Assembly (NCBI GenBank): GCA_963575745.1
Contig: CAUYUJ010015761.1
Location: forward strand, 247,892 to 311,891
Source: Prorocentrum cordatum
Lineage: Eukaryota > Sar > Dinophyceae > Prorocentrales > Prorocentraceae
Direction of reading: 5' to 3'
Length of the DNA: 64,000 bases
Positions 1 to 11,073 of this stretch are shown one piece after another (positions within the stretch are counted from its first letter, which is position 1; the number at the start of each line of letters is the position of its first letter). A program made the translations under genes and the position numbers. Below the pieces are notes generated by a model, which worked only from the letters and a program-made list of their open reading frames with translations, had not been told where the DNA came from and ran no database searches.

Positions 1-335
1 ACACGCTTGCGAGGCCCACGCGCCAGCGCACGCACGCAACCACCGCGCTAATGTTTTGACCCCCCTGACTCGCGTCTTGGCCCCACGGGAAGCCCCGCCG
101 AAGGCCCCCGTGCCAGCGCTCGCATGCGCCCACCGCACGCATTTTGGCACACCCATCACACGTCCTGCGGCCTCATAGGGAGCCCCACCGAAAGCGCGCA
201 CGCCGGCGCTCGCATGCGCCCGCCGCGCCCATCCACCGAAGGCCCGCATGCCAGCGCTCGCATTCGCCCACCGCGCCCATTCTGGAACACCCCTTCACAC
301 GCTTCGCGGCCCCAAAGGGAGCTCCACCGAACGCG
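1..335 (-). repeat. ~88-bp dispersed repeat family, about four degenerate units
   Basis: Units recur with the landmarks CGCTCGCATGCGCCC, then CATTTTGGCACACCC or its variants, then GCGGCC and GGGAGCTCCACCGAA. They are the reverse complement of the units at 16860-17575, which read GGGGCCTTCGGTGGAGCT. One unit here is shortened by an internal deletion near 235. The array may continue left of the window. Confidence 0.75.
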
Positions 336-883
336 ATGCACACAACGGCGGCACCCACAATTGCACATGCTAATGCGCTTGGCGCCGCGGCCCCGCCAGC
401 AGCGACAGGGCGGAAAAGTCTTGGAACAGCAATCGCGCGCGCACGCGCGCACGCACCGTCGCGAAACTTGCCCAAAGAGGGCCCGAAGCTGAAGGATTCG
501 CTATAGAAAAACGCTAGCAACCGTCTCGAAACTGCACAGCAAAAGCTCACCTCGAAACGCCCATCATTGCCCAATCTGGCAATGCAGATCAGAAAAGACA
601 GACGACGCAGGCGCCAACCAAGCGACGAGCCAAACGCGGCCGCGGCGTTTACACCAGCATCGAATCTACACTAGCCATGTTCAAAGTACGCATGTAGTCA
701 AATAGCTACTAAACAAAGTTTGCAATGAAGTAGAGATGTCTCGTCAGCTTGGGCGGGTGACCACCCCGCCTCGAGGCCCCCCAGTAGCCCAATTCTTGAC
801 GCTTCGCGTATCCCCACCAGCCCATCCTACACCAGGCACTCGAACGAAGAGCGCCGATGATCGGCAGCTGTTCTCCTCCCCTC
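336..883. other. Unassigned sequence
   Basis: There is GC-rich DNA to about 480 and more balanced sequence to 720. Overlapping short frames occur on both strands without a recognisable domain. No repeat, RNA gene or mobile element was seen. Confidence 0.5.
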
Positions 884-1110
884 CTCCTCCTTCTCCTCCG
901 CCTTCTCCTCCTCCTCTCCTCCTCCTCCCTCTCCTCCTCCTCCTCCTCCTCCTCCTCCTCCTCCTCCTCCTCCTCCTCCTCCTCCTCCTCCTCCTCCTCC
1001 TCCTCCTCCTCCTCCTCCTCCTCCTCCTCCTCCTCCTCCTCCTCCTCCTCTCCTCCTCCTCCTCCTCCTCCTCCTCCTCCTCCTCCTCCTCCGCCTCTTC
1101 CTCCTCCATG
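884..1110. repeat. (CTC)n trinucleotide microsatellite
   Basis: An almost pure CTC/CCT tract of about 220 bp with few interruptions. It produces long Leu, Ser or Pro frames on plus and Glu, Arg or Gly frames on minus, which are composition artefacts. Confidence 0.95.
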
Positions 1111-1710
1111 GTGGCGTATTGGAAGTGTCTTCGAACGTTTTGGTGGGTTCTTGGGCCTTGCGGGCGGGCGGGCGGCGCTCCGCCCGCCCGCGCGCAGAGC
1201 CCAAGAGGGGGTCCAAGACGTCTTTTGGAACAATCTTGGAGGAGATCGATCAACGAAGGGGGGCTCCCTAATTACAGTCCCCCCCTCAGGAGCCACGATC
1301 CTCGTGAGGGGTGTCGAATTTTAGCCTTCCCAGGAGTCGATCTTGGACGCTCTAACAACCCGCGGCCCCCCCTGTCCAGGTCAGCGGGGAGGGGTAGGAG
1401 GAGGGGTAAACCCTCCCCGAAGGGGAAGAAGGAGGGGTGGAAGAGGAAACGCTCTAAACCACCGACGCCCAGAGGGCTGGTGGGATTACCCAAATTGGTA
1501 ATGCAACTCAACAGTTCACATCGCCCCCGACAGGGCCAAGCATTGACCAGCAGGGAGCTGATGGGGATCAAGACAGATCCAGAATCGGCGCTGGCACTGT
1601 TACGAAAGGTAACATGCACATTTCTATGGTTGCATCTTACTTTCTGTTCGCAGTGAGTCGCCCACTCCACTGCTCGCGCAAACATCCCACCCACCCACCC
1701 GCAACTTGGT
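1111..1710. other. Unassigned sequence with a GC hairpin at 1164-1191
   Basis: A perfect 12-bp stem (GCGGGCGGGCGG, 1164-1175, against 1180-1191) closes a 4-nt loop. Downstream is a plus-strand frame rich in Arg, Lys and Pro to about 1656 with no recognised domain. CCCA repeats occur at 1688-1703. Confidence 0.4.
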
Positions 1711-2094
1711 TTGCAAAATCTCTTTAGCTTTACGCAAGTAAAACTGAAGCACGCCGTCATGGTCGCGATGATGGCTGACATCTGGCAGCTGGCCGCCGAG
1801 GCGAGCTTGCGCCAGTTGAGCGAGCGCAAAGAGTGGAATGTCGACTCCGCGCGCACTTTGATTCACGATAACACGGAAAAACGACCACTCAACAACACTT
1901 CGGGAATAAATCTGTTCGGCCATGACGCGTTCGATGCGGATTTGCGCGCTATTGCTACTGGGGCCCCATCCAGCCCCCCGCGCTCGCCCCCCCCTGCCCC
2001 GGGCGGTCGCGGGCGCGGCTGCGCGCGCGGTGGGTGGACGCGTCGGAGACGCAGCCTGCGCCACCGTCGCTCCAGTCGTCTGCCCGCTATTTGA
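1711..2094 (+). CDS. Unrecognised ORF, possible exon fragment
   Basis: The frame contains a non-repetitive stretch of about 75 residues, including MVAMMADIWQLAAEASLRQL and a following hydrophilic helix-like part. It then runs into low-complexity Pro/Arg sequence from about 1970. No family was recognised. It has no signal peptide or membrane span. The start is only the first ATG and is not supported by context. The balanced composition of residues 10-80 is the only reason to list it. It may equally be chance in a region with few stops. Confidence 0.12.
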   Translation: MQNLFSFTQVKLKHAVMVAMMADIWQLAAEASLRQLSERKEWNVDSARTLIHDNTEKRPLNNTSGINLFGHDAFDADLRAIATGAPSSPPRSPPPAPGGRGRGCARGGWTRRRRSLRHRRSSRLPAI

Positions 2095-4119
2095 CTCTGC
2101 CCGGACTGCCCTGGGCGGGCGCCGCAGCTCTCCCTGAGGGGCGGCGCGCTGGTCGGCGGGAAACGCGCGGGCCGCCGTTGTCCGCGCTCGGGCGGGGATC
2201 TCCTTGCACCGGCGCCCTTGTCGGACACGACGGCAGGCGCCGCGGGGCAGGCGCCCGCGCAGGCGCCCGTGGAGGGCGCGCGGCGCCGACCCGCAGTGGC
2301 CGCGGCGCAGGCGGCGCCGGGCCACAGAGGCCATGGCGGGCAGGAGGGCGCCTGGGACGCTTGGGTTCAGTCCCCCAATAAACCTCCGTTGATCTCCCAG
2401 ATACAAGATCGCCCTGCCGCGGCCACCGCTGGCAACGCATGCCAGGACGGAGCGAGCCGGGCGCAGCGCGCCGGCAACATCGCCCGAAGTCGACCCGCGA
2501 GGGGCCCATCCTGGAGGTTGGCCACCGCGAGCGCGGCCCGACGAGACAAACCAAGGGCACGCCACGTCACGGGGCCGCGCTCGCGGCGCTCGCCCGGGCT
2601 GAATCCGTCAGGGTTGCTTCGGGCGCTGCAGGCGACGCAATGGCGGCGCAGGTGGTCGGCAGCCCGACAAACCTCGAGACTGCGCGCGAGTCCAAACCAC
2701 GTCGGACCCTATCCTGTCACCCGGCGCCGCCAGGTGGAATCGCCAGCCCAGCGCCCATGGCCCCGACGTCGCCGCTGACGGTTCCTAAATGATGTTTTCC
2801 ATGTGTGGACGCTGAAAGCCTCAACATGCGAGGACTGGCCTCTCGGCGACATGGCGCGCGAAACCGCCGCCAAGCACCCATGACTCGGCAGGCACGGCGA
2901 CGGGCCGCGGCGACGTCGGGGCCGTTGTTGCCAACGGCGGAGACGCGGTCGTAATCGGCGCGGTCTCTGCAGGCGCAGCGACGGCATGAACTCCAGGGTC
3001 GGGCAGGTCGAACAACCCACGGCACCGCAATGTGGCCTTCTGAACTGCTTGCTCTGCCTCCATTCGAGGCTGAAGCATCTATTTCTGTGGCGGTGCATTG
3101 GGCGCGTCGACCAGATCATCGCGGTCGGGGGCCGGCCTGAGCCTGCGCACGTTGCGCCTGGCCGCGTGCACATGGACCCCAATGTCCTTTAAGTCCCACT
3201 TCATATGCCCGCGCCGCTTTGTCGGTAGTCAGATAGAAAATGCGGGGCGCTTGTCATGGCAGACGGAAGAGCCGCTGCGGCTTCCTTGTCGCATCGCATC
3301 TTCCATGGCGGCTGCGCTCGCGATAGGAATCGCGAGGCTTCCAGCAATGGTAAGGGCCGCGCGAAATGGCGCGCGGCCGCGGTCGTCGCCGCTGGAACGC
3401 CCGGGTTTCTGGCCGCGGCCGTCGTCGCGGCGCGGGCCCCTGGACTCCCGGGCGGGGAGCGCCCGCGGCCGGGGCGACGCGACCCCCCAGGGCGCCGGGG
3501 CGGGCCCCCCTTGCGGCTCCGCCCGTCGGTCGGCCTGGCGGGGGGCGGAAAGGGCAACCCAGCCAGCCGCAATGCCGGGGCACCCGGACGGCGTTCTCGT
3601 ACCGGGCGCGCAGTGGGCGACGGAGCGCGCGGCGCCCTTGGCGCACTGGCCCCTGGAAGAGGGCGCAGAGCGGCGTGCGGGGGCGGCGGCGCTCGCCCGC
3701 GGCCCGGGCAGGAGCCGCTCTCGGCGAACGGGAAAAAGCGGTCGGCCGCCGCGGCGCCACGGGCGGCGGGATGGCCAGGTCGCGTCTGCCACGTCTGCCG
3801 CGGAGGCCGCTCTCCAGCGCACGGTAGCGGGCTTGCGCGGCGAGGTGGTCGGGGGCCCACGTGGATGAGTTCACGCGCGGAACCCTCGGTGCACTTGCTT
3901 CTCTCGCGCGCGCCACACATGGCCGGACTTGTGACGAGCTTGGCAGAGGACTGGGACCTCTCCTTCCAACCGCGCGACTCCTCTCCACCCGGGCCTTGGC
4001 TCGCTTCCGGGGGGTCGCAGGCACGCTCGGGGGTGTTCTTCTCGGCCAGATTGCATTGCGCCGCGTCGTCGCGCATCCCTGGGCGCCGTTGGACCTGAGC
4101 GCGGAATGGAGACTCCAAG
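2095..4119. other. GC-rich unassigned region
   Basis: Very GC-rich DNA with many CCGCGG, GGCGCC and CGGCCGC words. Frames are open on all strands because stop codons are rare. No frame shows a recognisable domain, and no tandem unit or mobile element was found. Confidence 0.4.
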
Positions 4120-4280
4120 GTCGGCAGGGGTGGAACCCCCATTCGATAGAGCAGCACGTTGCCCCGATCAAACAGAACCTTCCGGGGGTCGTCGCCCCCC
4201 AAGCGAAGGCAGTTGAATAGGTCGAAGTCGTGGATGGTGCCCTCGGCACCGGTGACCTTGTAGGACTTCAACACCACCCA
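4120..4280 (-). pseudogene. Unrecognised coding fragment (about 50 residues)
   Basis: The minus frame reads VLKSYKVTGAEGTIHDFDLF, followed by NCLRLGGDDPRKVLFDRG and NVLLYRMGVPPL. This is balanced, protein-like composition unlike its Arg/Pro/Gly-rich surroundings. A TGA stop lies just upstream in the same frame and no ATG precedes it, so it could only be an internal exon or a broken copy. Downstream of about residue 52 the frame becomes low-complexity. No family was recognised. Confidence 0.22.
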
Positions 4281-5189
4281 ATCGCACCTTCAACGCGCGA
4301 CCGCGGTCATGCCCCTGATCCCCAACTTCATTGACATATCGGAACAGTTCCGCGCTGAGAGCCTCCGCGATTGCAAGGGCGATTTGCAGTCGAGGCTAGC
4401 GAACGCACTGCTTTCGCGCAATTCTTCCGCCGCAACCGCATCGCGCTCGGCGACGCAAAAGAACTGACAAGCAGCGCCCGGGCGACTGGACGCTCTGCGG
4501 ACCCCATTGTAAAAGCGGTGTTGCCAAGGACCCGAGCGATACGAGGAAGGAGAAAAACGGCGATCTCCTCGGCTTTCCTGTAAGGCCTCGCCAGCACAAG
4601 AAAGCCGCCCAGTGCACAATGCGTGCATACGACGTCGGATCCGACGGGGATGGGGAAATGAGCGCGGTAATTTGCCCCGTCGTTGGCAAAATTCTTGGTA
4701 GGGGACGGCGCGGATGGCAGACGTGGCGTCGGCCGCGCCGGGGAGGAGGCCCCGCGGCGATGGGCGAGATGTTGGTGCAGATGCCAACGAAAAATGACAG
4801 TGCACAGCAGCATCTGCGGTGCCTGATTTCAGTAGGTCGTCGCACCGCGCGGGGCCCTTGTGGAGCTGGTCAGCACAACGCCCAGGGCTACGCACATCGT
4901 CCGCGATCTGGGCGGTTTGCTTGTTGTGCGGAAATATTGTCTATCAGTTCTGGAAGTGGGATGCGCGGTCAGCAGGGAGAACCTCCTCTATTACTCCTTC
5001 AACGACTCCACGCAGGCGTAAGCCTCAGATGCCCGTGTCTGTTCAACATTCCGTCCGCGAGAGAATCTATCGATCTGAGGCGGCATATGGTCCGCCACCA
5101 GCATCAAGGCCTAAGCATCAGACTTCATAGGAGGCGAAAAGGTCGACCGAAGTGGTAACCAGTTGGCCAGTCGGGCGCCACACAACACG
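4281..5189. other. Unassigned sequence
   Basis: Overlapping frames of 100-200 codons run on the minus strand (4290-4895) and plus strand (4619-5158) without recognisable motifs. No tandem repeats were seen. Confidence 0.35.
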
Positions 5190-6614
5190 CAGTTCAGCGA
5201 CATACGTTCTGCTCGATCGCCGAAAACGTTGGCAACATGGGGGATGACCGAAGCGTTTCTGAAAACCGATATTGATGGATGTCGTTAGCTTCCAAGCGTA
5301 GGGCGGAAACCTGTAAATTCATCGTGTTACATAATTCGCGGACCTGTCCCGATACAACAGCCGCGCAAGGGCCTCCTGTAGAACCGAACACACCGCGCAG
5401 TTGGTGGTGGAGTGCGTGGAGGTTGTCGGCACGGTCCTCAAGGAAAATGACTGTCCGAAAGACAGACATAAGCTCGCAACGCATGATGCCCGGATTTGAG
5501 CAAGTTCCACCTGGTCTGACTAAAGAAGTTGCTCAACCTTACTGATTGCCAGAGTAATGATGTTCTTCTCGGCAACCACTTGACCATTTGATGAAAGAGC
5601 GCAGCGAACCCATGGAGGAGGTCCGATCGGAGAGTTGCTGTCTCGAATGTTACAATGTGCTGACACTCCTGAACGGGATCTCCGATGTGGGCGCGCTGTC
5701 TTTGAGTGCATTATGTCACCTGGTCTCGAAGCTCAGCAACGTCGTGGTCTGGCGCGGCTGAGTGAGGAATGGGCGATCCCTGGAAAAGCCGACGCCCTGT
5801 CCGATAAGGGCTACGGCTATGGAGGTGCCAGTCACTGCTATCGATCAGGTCAATATCCCTGGACCGTCGAACGTCGTGTTATGTGCCAGATGTCATGCGA
5901 GACGGTGCGCGTCTCTGCTCGATTGCACGAGCACAGGTTCCAACAGGAATGATGGGATCGAGATCTCCTCCAGCCTGAGTCGCCTCAAGCGAAGTACGGA
6001 CAGGGTCAAGAGCTCCAACAGCCTGGATTATCCCAGGCGGGAAGCCGAAACAAGGGTACGACGCAGAAAGCGTGTGAGTTCCAGCGGGAGTCGCCCCCAA
6101 CAGATGGAGTGCGAATGAACCGAAACCGGGCGTATCCATTCGATCATCAGTCTGGGGATCAAGATCTCCAGGGAAGATCGCATGGCCGCCAACTTCCATC
6201 ATTGCGGCGAGGTGCTGCTCCAGGAATCGTACCGTGAGGGAGGTCGGTTCATCAGATGGTTGAGTATCGACTAACGGATGAGGCTCAGACATCTGGGAGA
6301 GCACACACGAGTGCGATATTTAAAGAAGTGGGTAGCCTGTGAATGGAAGGGAAGGACCAGAGAGCCAACCTTATCAGTAACCCGTAGGTACGAAACGACA
6401 GATGTTCCTCCTCTCGGAGCGAAAGAGTACTAGCATCAATGTCGTCAACATCTTGCGAGCAGAAGGGGCAACAGCAAAAGTGAGGGTAGCCCTGAAAAGT
6501 CTTCAGACCACCCCCCACGCGAACTAATATTTCGGCGGCCTTATTGAAGAACTGGGGTCCCACCAATGGGGGGTTACTAGTTGTTTTTTTTCCGCGGCAC
6601 CCGCCACACAACAA
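5190..6614 (-). pseudogene. Lower-GC island with several coherent minus-strand frames, unrecognised
   Basis: This stretch has visibly lower GC and no simple repeats, unlike its flanks. Minus-strand frames at 6614-6285, 6304-5879, 5711-5520 and 5484-5194 have ordinary amino-acid composition; examples are CCCPFCSQDVDDIDAS, RFLEQHLAAMMEVGGHAIF and MSVFRTVIFLEDRADNLHAL. They lie in different frames one after another, as expected for an old coding region broken by indels. No domain could be named. Plus-strand frames overlap parts of it, so the strand is uncertain. Confidence 0.2.
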
Positions 6615-6639
6615 GGACGACGACAGCTACGACTACGAG

Positions 6640-6690
6640 GAGGAGGAGGAGGAGAAGGTGGAGGAGGAGGAGGGAGGAGGAGGTTTTAGG
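6640..6690. repeat. (GGA)n microsatellite
   Basis: A short purine tract of GAGGAGGAG units with interruptions. Confidence 0.85.
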
Positions 6691-6777
6691 ACCAGTCCTA
6701 TTCACCATTCACCGCCGAAAGGAAAAGGGGGCGGGGACCAAAACTAAAGACCTCTGGCGGTTAGAAACAAGAGGCGG

Positions 6778-6930
6778 CACACACACACACACACACACCT
6801 TCACACATACACACTTTTTCACGTCGGCGGCTGAACAAAGTGACTGCGCCAGCGGAAGAGCACTGGCAGGGCAAACAACCACGAATTGAGCCGCAATGCG
6901 CGGGGGGGAGACACACACACACACACATTA
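6778..6930. repeat. Two (CA)n tracts
   Basis: CA dinucleotide runs at about 6778-6799 and 6910-6927. The second directly abuts the MITE at 6928. Confidence 0.85.
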
Positions 6931-7086
6931 CCAGCCTGGAACATACCCCTATCCCTATGCTGGGCACCTCCTCATCACGATGCCAATCTTAGGGATCCCC
7001 CTAATTTTTTGAGGGCGCATCCCTAGGATTGTCCTCGCCCTTTGGCGTACCAATCTTGGGGATGGGGATACGTTCGAGGCCGGTAA
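6928..7086. mobile_element. MITE family B, copy 1 (159 bp)
   Basis: The ends form a terminal inverted repeat of about 29 bp: TTACCAGCCTGGAAC on the left and, reverse-complemented, TTACCGGCCTCGAACGTAT on the right. Inside is CAATCTTAGGGAT and its inverted copy, giving a nested hairpin. A second copy of the same length and order is at 49045-49202. This copy sits between (CA)n runs, so it inserted into a CA microsatellite and its target duplication cannot be read. It is too short to encode a transposase. Confidence 0.8.
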
Positions 7087-7113
7087 ACACACACACACAC
7101 ACACACACATTGG
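7087..7113. repeat. (CA)n tract
   Basis: CA run immediately right of MITE B copy 1, the other half of the interrupted microsatellite. Confidence 0.85.
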
Positions 7114-7406
7114 GCTCCTGATCGGCCGACGCCCCCCAGACGGGGGAGGGGGGCTCCACCTCTTCGAGGAGGAGGAGGAGGATGAGGAGGAGGATCAGTG
7201 TAAACCCAAGAGTCATCAACGATGTTGGACAGAACCTTCCCTCCAAGCTCCACTTCAATCTGCGGGGCGGGTCTCCTCCTCCGGGTCCAGCCACGCCGTG
7301 CCGTCCTCCACCCCGGGGCGGAAGGGGAGCACCACCGCGAGCACCAGGCGCCCCGCCACGGGCGTCAGCAGGCCGACGAGCTGCGGCGCGGGGGCGGGCG
7401 AGGATA
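7114..7406. other. Unassigned GC-rich sequence
   Basis: Contains a short GGA tract (7160-7195) and otherwise GC-rich DNA with no recognised coding or repeat content. Confidence 0.4.
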
Positions 7407-7556
7407 GGGGGCCACATGCGAGCCCTACCCCTACCCCCCACGATTTCTGAGGGGGAGGGTGGGGTTCACTTCACTCGGGAGCTCCCGAACGAAGAGAACC
7501 CCACCCTCCCCCTCAGAAACCGTGGGGGGTAGGGGTAGGGCTCGCATGTGGCCCCC
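7407..7556. mobile_element. 150-bp near-perfect palindrome, foldback/MITE-like
   Basis: Two ~75-bp arms are reverse complements with only about five mismatches. They meet at CGGGAGCTCCCG (7476-7487) with no spacer. The outer ends read GGGGGCCACATGCGAGCCC. Such structures arise from foldback or MITE-type elements, or from a palindromic duplication. No second copy was seen in this window and no clear target duplication was found. Confidence 0.7.
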
Positions 7557-8535
7557 GAGAGGGCGGAGGCGTGCGGCCGAGGCATGGCCACGAGAGCGCG
7601 GGTCAAGAACACGAAGACGAGGCCAGGGCGAGGACAACATTGGGCGAGGGTGCATCGAGAGCCTCTGAGATCCGGGGGCTCTGGAGGATAGTCTCGGGCG
7701 CCACTACCCTCATGGAGCGTGCCGGAACGCTTCGAGGGCGTGCCGGGACGCTCTGGAACGGAGCCAATCTCGTCCTAGCCTCGCCCGAGGGTGGGCGAGG
7801 ACGGAGGCGCGCGGCCGAAGCATGGCCGCAAGAGCGTGGGTCAAGAGCGTGGCACCCTGAGGCTACGCACGGCGCCCAGAACGGAGAGCACACTCCGCGC
7901 AGGGCCCCAGCGCGACGATCGCCAGGGCACCCCCCCTCCAGAGCTGGGGCTGCTCTCGACTGGGCAACGTGCAACCGATCCCTATCCCCATGGGCGTCGC
8001 GTGTGCCCCACGGGCCGATTTACCCTCCTAGATGGGGATATAGGCTGCTCCCTTCGGTTTTCGAGAGGCATATCGGATTAGGGATCGGGACGGGGCTGGG
8101 GATGGGTGCCAGCTCTGAAGTGAGATGCGCCGAGACGAGCGCCTAGAGCTGGACCTGGGCCCCCCTGCGGGGCGGCGCTCCCTGGGCCCCGGCCCCGGGC
8201 CTAGCCTCGGCCAGGCCCCAGGTGTCCCGTGCCACTCTCGCGCGGCACCCACGAAGAGGGAGGGCGGAGAGTGGAGGAGGGAGGATCGCTGACCAGGCCT
8301 CCAGATTTGCGAGCGGGCCGCCATCAGGTGGCCCTCGCTCCCAGACTCAGAAATGGCGCCCTGGAATGGGGCAGCTCGTTCAAGGGGCGAGGAGCTGGAA
8401 CGTCCCAGTGTGGGTGGGCAACTCGCTTATGTATCCAGTGGTACCCCGATTGGTCACCAGCAGCGCGTTGGGTACGACAGGCCATACACCACCACCAAAC
8501 TACCCCACCTCGCCAGCCGGAGGACGATGACGAAT

Positions 8536-8536
<1 letters not shown>
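7557..8536. other. Unassigned GC-rich region with one direct duplication
   Basis: A ~50-bp segment containing GCGGCCGAGGCATGGCC at 7561-7610 is repeated at 7801-7850. Other sequence shows no recognised protein motif. Confidence 0.5.
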
Positions 8537-8579
<43 letters not shown>

Positions 8580-8592
8580 CAGCAGCAGCAAG
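8537..8592. repeat. (AGC)n microsatellite
   Basis: About 18 AGC units with one AGT interruption. Confidence 0.95.
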
Positions 8593-9028
8593 AACTGATG
8601 GAAGGAGTGGGAGAAGCAGGAGGGCAAGGGGAAGGCAGAGGAGGGGAAAAGAGGGGGCGCGACAATGATGAAAAAGGACTCGGATGGAGAAAGGTGGCCC
8701 GCGCTGGGGCGAGAGCGCCATTCTGAACAATGGGAGCACATCGCCGATCGGAAAATGAGGCCCACGCTGAAGCGGAAACACCATTCAACCATTTTTTAGT
8801 GATCCACATGTTGGCGGACTGCCATGGATGCAAAAATTGTGGCGCCAGCAGAAACTCTGTCGATCTCTGCTTTGCCTATTGAAAGGGGGTCCTCGAATTT
8901 CCTTCCGGCGCCCACATTTACGGCACGCAGGTCCGCAGGAGGAAAGGGAGGAGGAAGGAGGAAGGAAACCCAGCACCACACAGTCTGCGCCCGCGCCGTC
9001 ACGGGCCAGTGAACGCGCCTTAGACTTC
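8593..9028. other. Unassigned sequence
   Basis: A purine-rich portion (8600-8700) and mixed sequence. It adjoins the 3' side of the minus-strand LINE and may include its 3' untranslated region, but no tail repeat is visible. Confidence 0.35.
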
Positions 9029-10517
9029 TCAGCTCCACGCTGGGTCCGGCGCTTCGAAAGTTTTTGGGTTTGAACCTGCAGCCAGTGCCCCATGGAAGCG
9101 AATGTGGTTCGTGGTGCGGTACACTCCGTAGATTGCCAGTGCCAGTCTGGCGACGTCCTCGTCAGGGCAGCGCTCGTCCGAGAAAAATAACATAAGCATT
9201 GCGGCCTGCCGGTCCACTCCCAGGCCGGCAGGCCTGAAGGCTTTCAGTGAACCCCAGACCAGTGGGAGAACGGAATAATGTTCCACGCTGTCGCACCCAT
9301 CCTGGCAACCCAGCAGGCAACGTGAGGTCGAGACCACCCCTGCTGACGTAGTCACAACATGTCACGTCCTGCGGACGGTCACCCATCCGTTGTAGACCGT
9401 ACGCAAGCATGCGGACGCAACCCTCGGCGGACACCACGAGCGCACGATGTGGAATGCCCGCGAAGCCCGGCCAGCGCCAGCACGTCGACAGGGAGCAGAA
9501 AGGCCCACCTGTGAAGTTTGTGCGGGAGACGACGCTCGGGCACCGGGAAGAGGGCCCCCTTGAGCAACTCACTGGCCATTGCTTGAAGTTCCGAGCCTTT
9601 CCCCTGCGCTGCCCTATCTGTCAGCGCACGCATTTTGCGGCGTCACTCCGGAGCATACAGCCACGCGTTCAGACCGAGCCACACGCGCGAAGTAAGAGTT
9701 ACAGTGCCACGTGCCAAACGGCCCAGTAAGATATCTGTCATCGAGTTGATTTAATTCTTGGCACCGTTCCCAGCAGTCCGGCGCCACCTGCTCTATCACG
9801 CGCAGCTTCGCCGCCAAGGCCACGAAATGCATAATTGTGAATGAGTACTTGAATCCGAAGGTTTGCTTCAAGCTGCATAGGTCCTCGGGCAAAATCCACA
9901 AGCCAGGGCCGGGGACCAGGCGCCGCAATGCCCACGGGATGAGCTCCTCCAGGTTGGTCGGGACGTCCTCCAACTGCATGACAAAAGACAACACGGAGCA
10001 TATCAAGGTATTGAACGCAAGCATCGTCATGAAAAGGCCGAGGTAGCAAGGGGCCCAACACTGCACTCTGCTCACGAAAATTCGACCGGTTTCTCCCAAG
10101 TCTGGTCGCCGGCACCAGGTCCAATCCAAAAACCTAACTGTTTGCTGGCAGAGCTCACAACGATGTCTCGCCAAGCGGGCACCGCTTCCCAAAACAGCGC
10201 TCTGACACTGGAATCAGAGACGAACTTCCACAGCCGGATGAACACTGTTTTCTTGGTGTTCAGCGCGAGGCAGGAAATCGCCTCAAATTCTGCGAATAGC
10301 TCGGCCATGACGGGCATCGAGATGACAGAATCACGAACTGCTGCCGCAGTGTCGTCGGCAAATGCTCTCGCCACTTCATGCCCCGAGAAATGCTGCGCCA
10401 ATCCACGCAATAAAGTGCCAGCACAAATAGCGAAAAGTAGCGGTGAAAACGGGCATCCCTGTCGAACTCGGCTTCTGGCGGTGATGCTGTCGAAGTCCTG
10501 CGACTGTACTTTGATCT
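9029..10517 (-). pseudogene. 5'-truncated LINE-type reverse transcriptase with C-terminal Cys/His motif
   Basis: The minus strand from about 10515 encodes the reverse-transcriptase palm from motif B (RVRQGCPFSPLLF) through the catalytic box (ARAFADDTAAAV), then ALNTKKTVFI and KQLGFWIGPGA. It shifts frame near 10085 into MTMLAFNTLICSVLSFVMQL and VPGPGLWILPEDLC. After another shift near 9630 it ends at 9355-9029 with CLLGCQDGCDSVEHY...VW, a Cys/His element usual at the end of such proteins. Everything upstream of motif B, including the first catalytic aspartate and the endonuclease, is missing, as expected of a 5'-truncated retrotransposition product. At least three frameshifts make it non-functional. 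Enzyme class follows from the palm motifs; the clade was not determined. Confidence 0.85.
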
Positions 10518-11037
10518 AGTGTTTGTTGTTTTAACAGTTCAATAATTCAACACCGTTCATACACCATTCTAACAATTGATCCAGTGTTTGATCGATGAGA
10601 AGCAACATTCAACAATCATATTGAAATAGCACACAAGAAAAAACAACTCGGCACAATCCTGTAGAAAACAAGACGCAGAGGGGGGCCAGGGATCTCCAGA
10701 ACAGGGTCAAGACAGAAAGGAGAGTAGTATTCATAGTGCATTTGTAGAGGAAGGAGGACGGGGGAGGGGGGACGGGGGGGGGAGCCGCGGGCAAGAAAAG
10801 GGACTCCAGGGACAAGGGAGCATCTGGAGCACAGAATAATTGCCCCAACGCTCGGGCGATCGTCTTGAACAACTGAGTTGAAGATCGCCAGAAGAAGTGC
10901 GCAAGTCTTCTGCGCCCAAGAGCAGCAGCGAGGAAGTTCACAGGCGACACGAGCTCGAGAACATCGGGCCGACGCAGCTGCAGACAAGCTCCAAACACGC
11001 CTGATGCCACGGCGCATCCGAATGCCGCGCGCGCCGT

Positions 11038-11073
<36 letters not shown>

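Noticed and set aside
736-1656. Long Leu/Ser/Pro frames across CTC tracts, here and at 12.6, 13.6, 18.5, 28.7 and 47.0 kb
   Set aside because: Homopolymeric translations of trinucleotide repeats; all frames are open and no domain flanks them.
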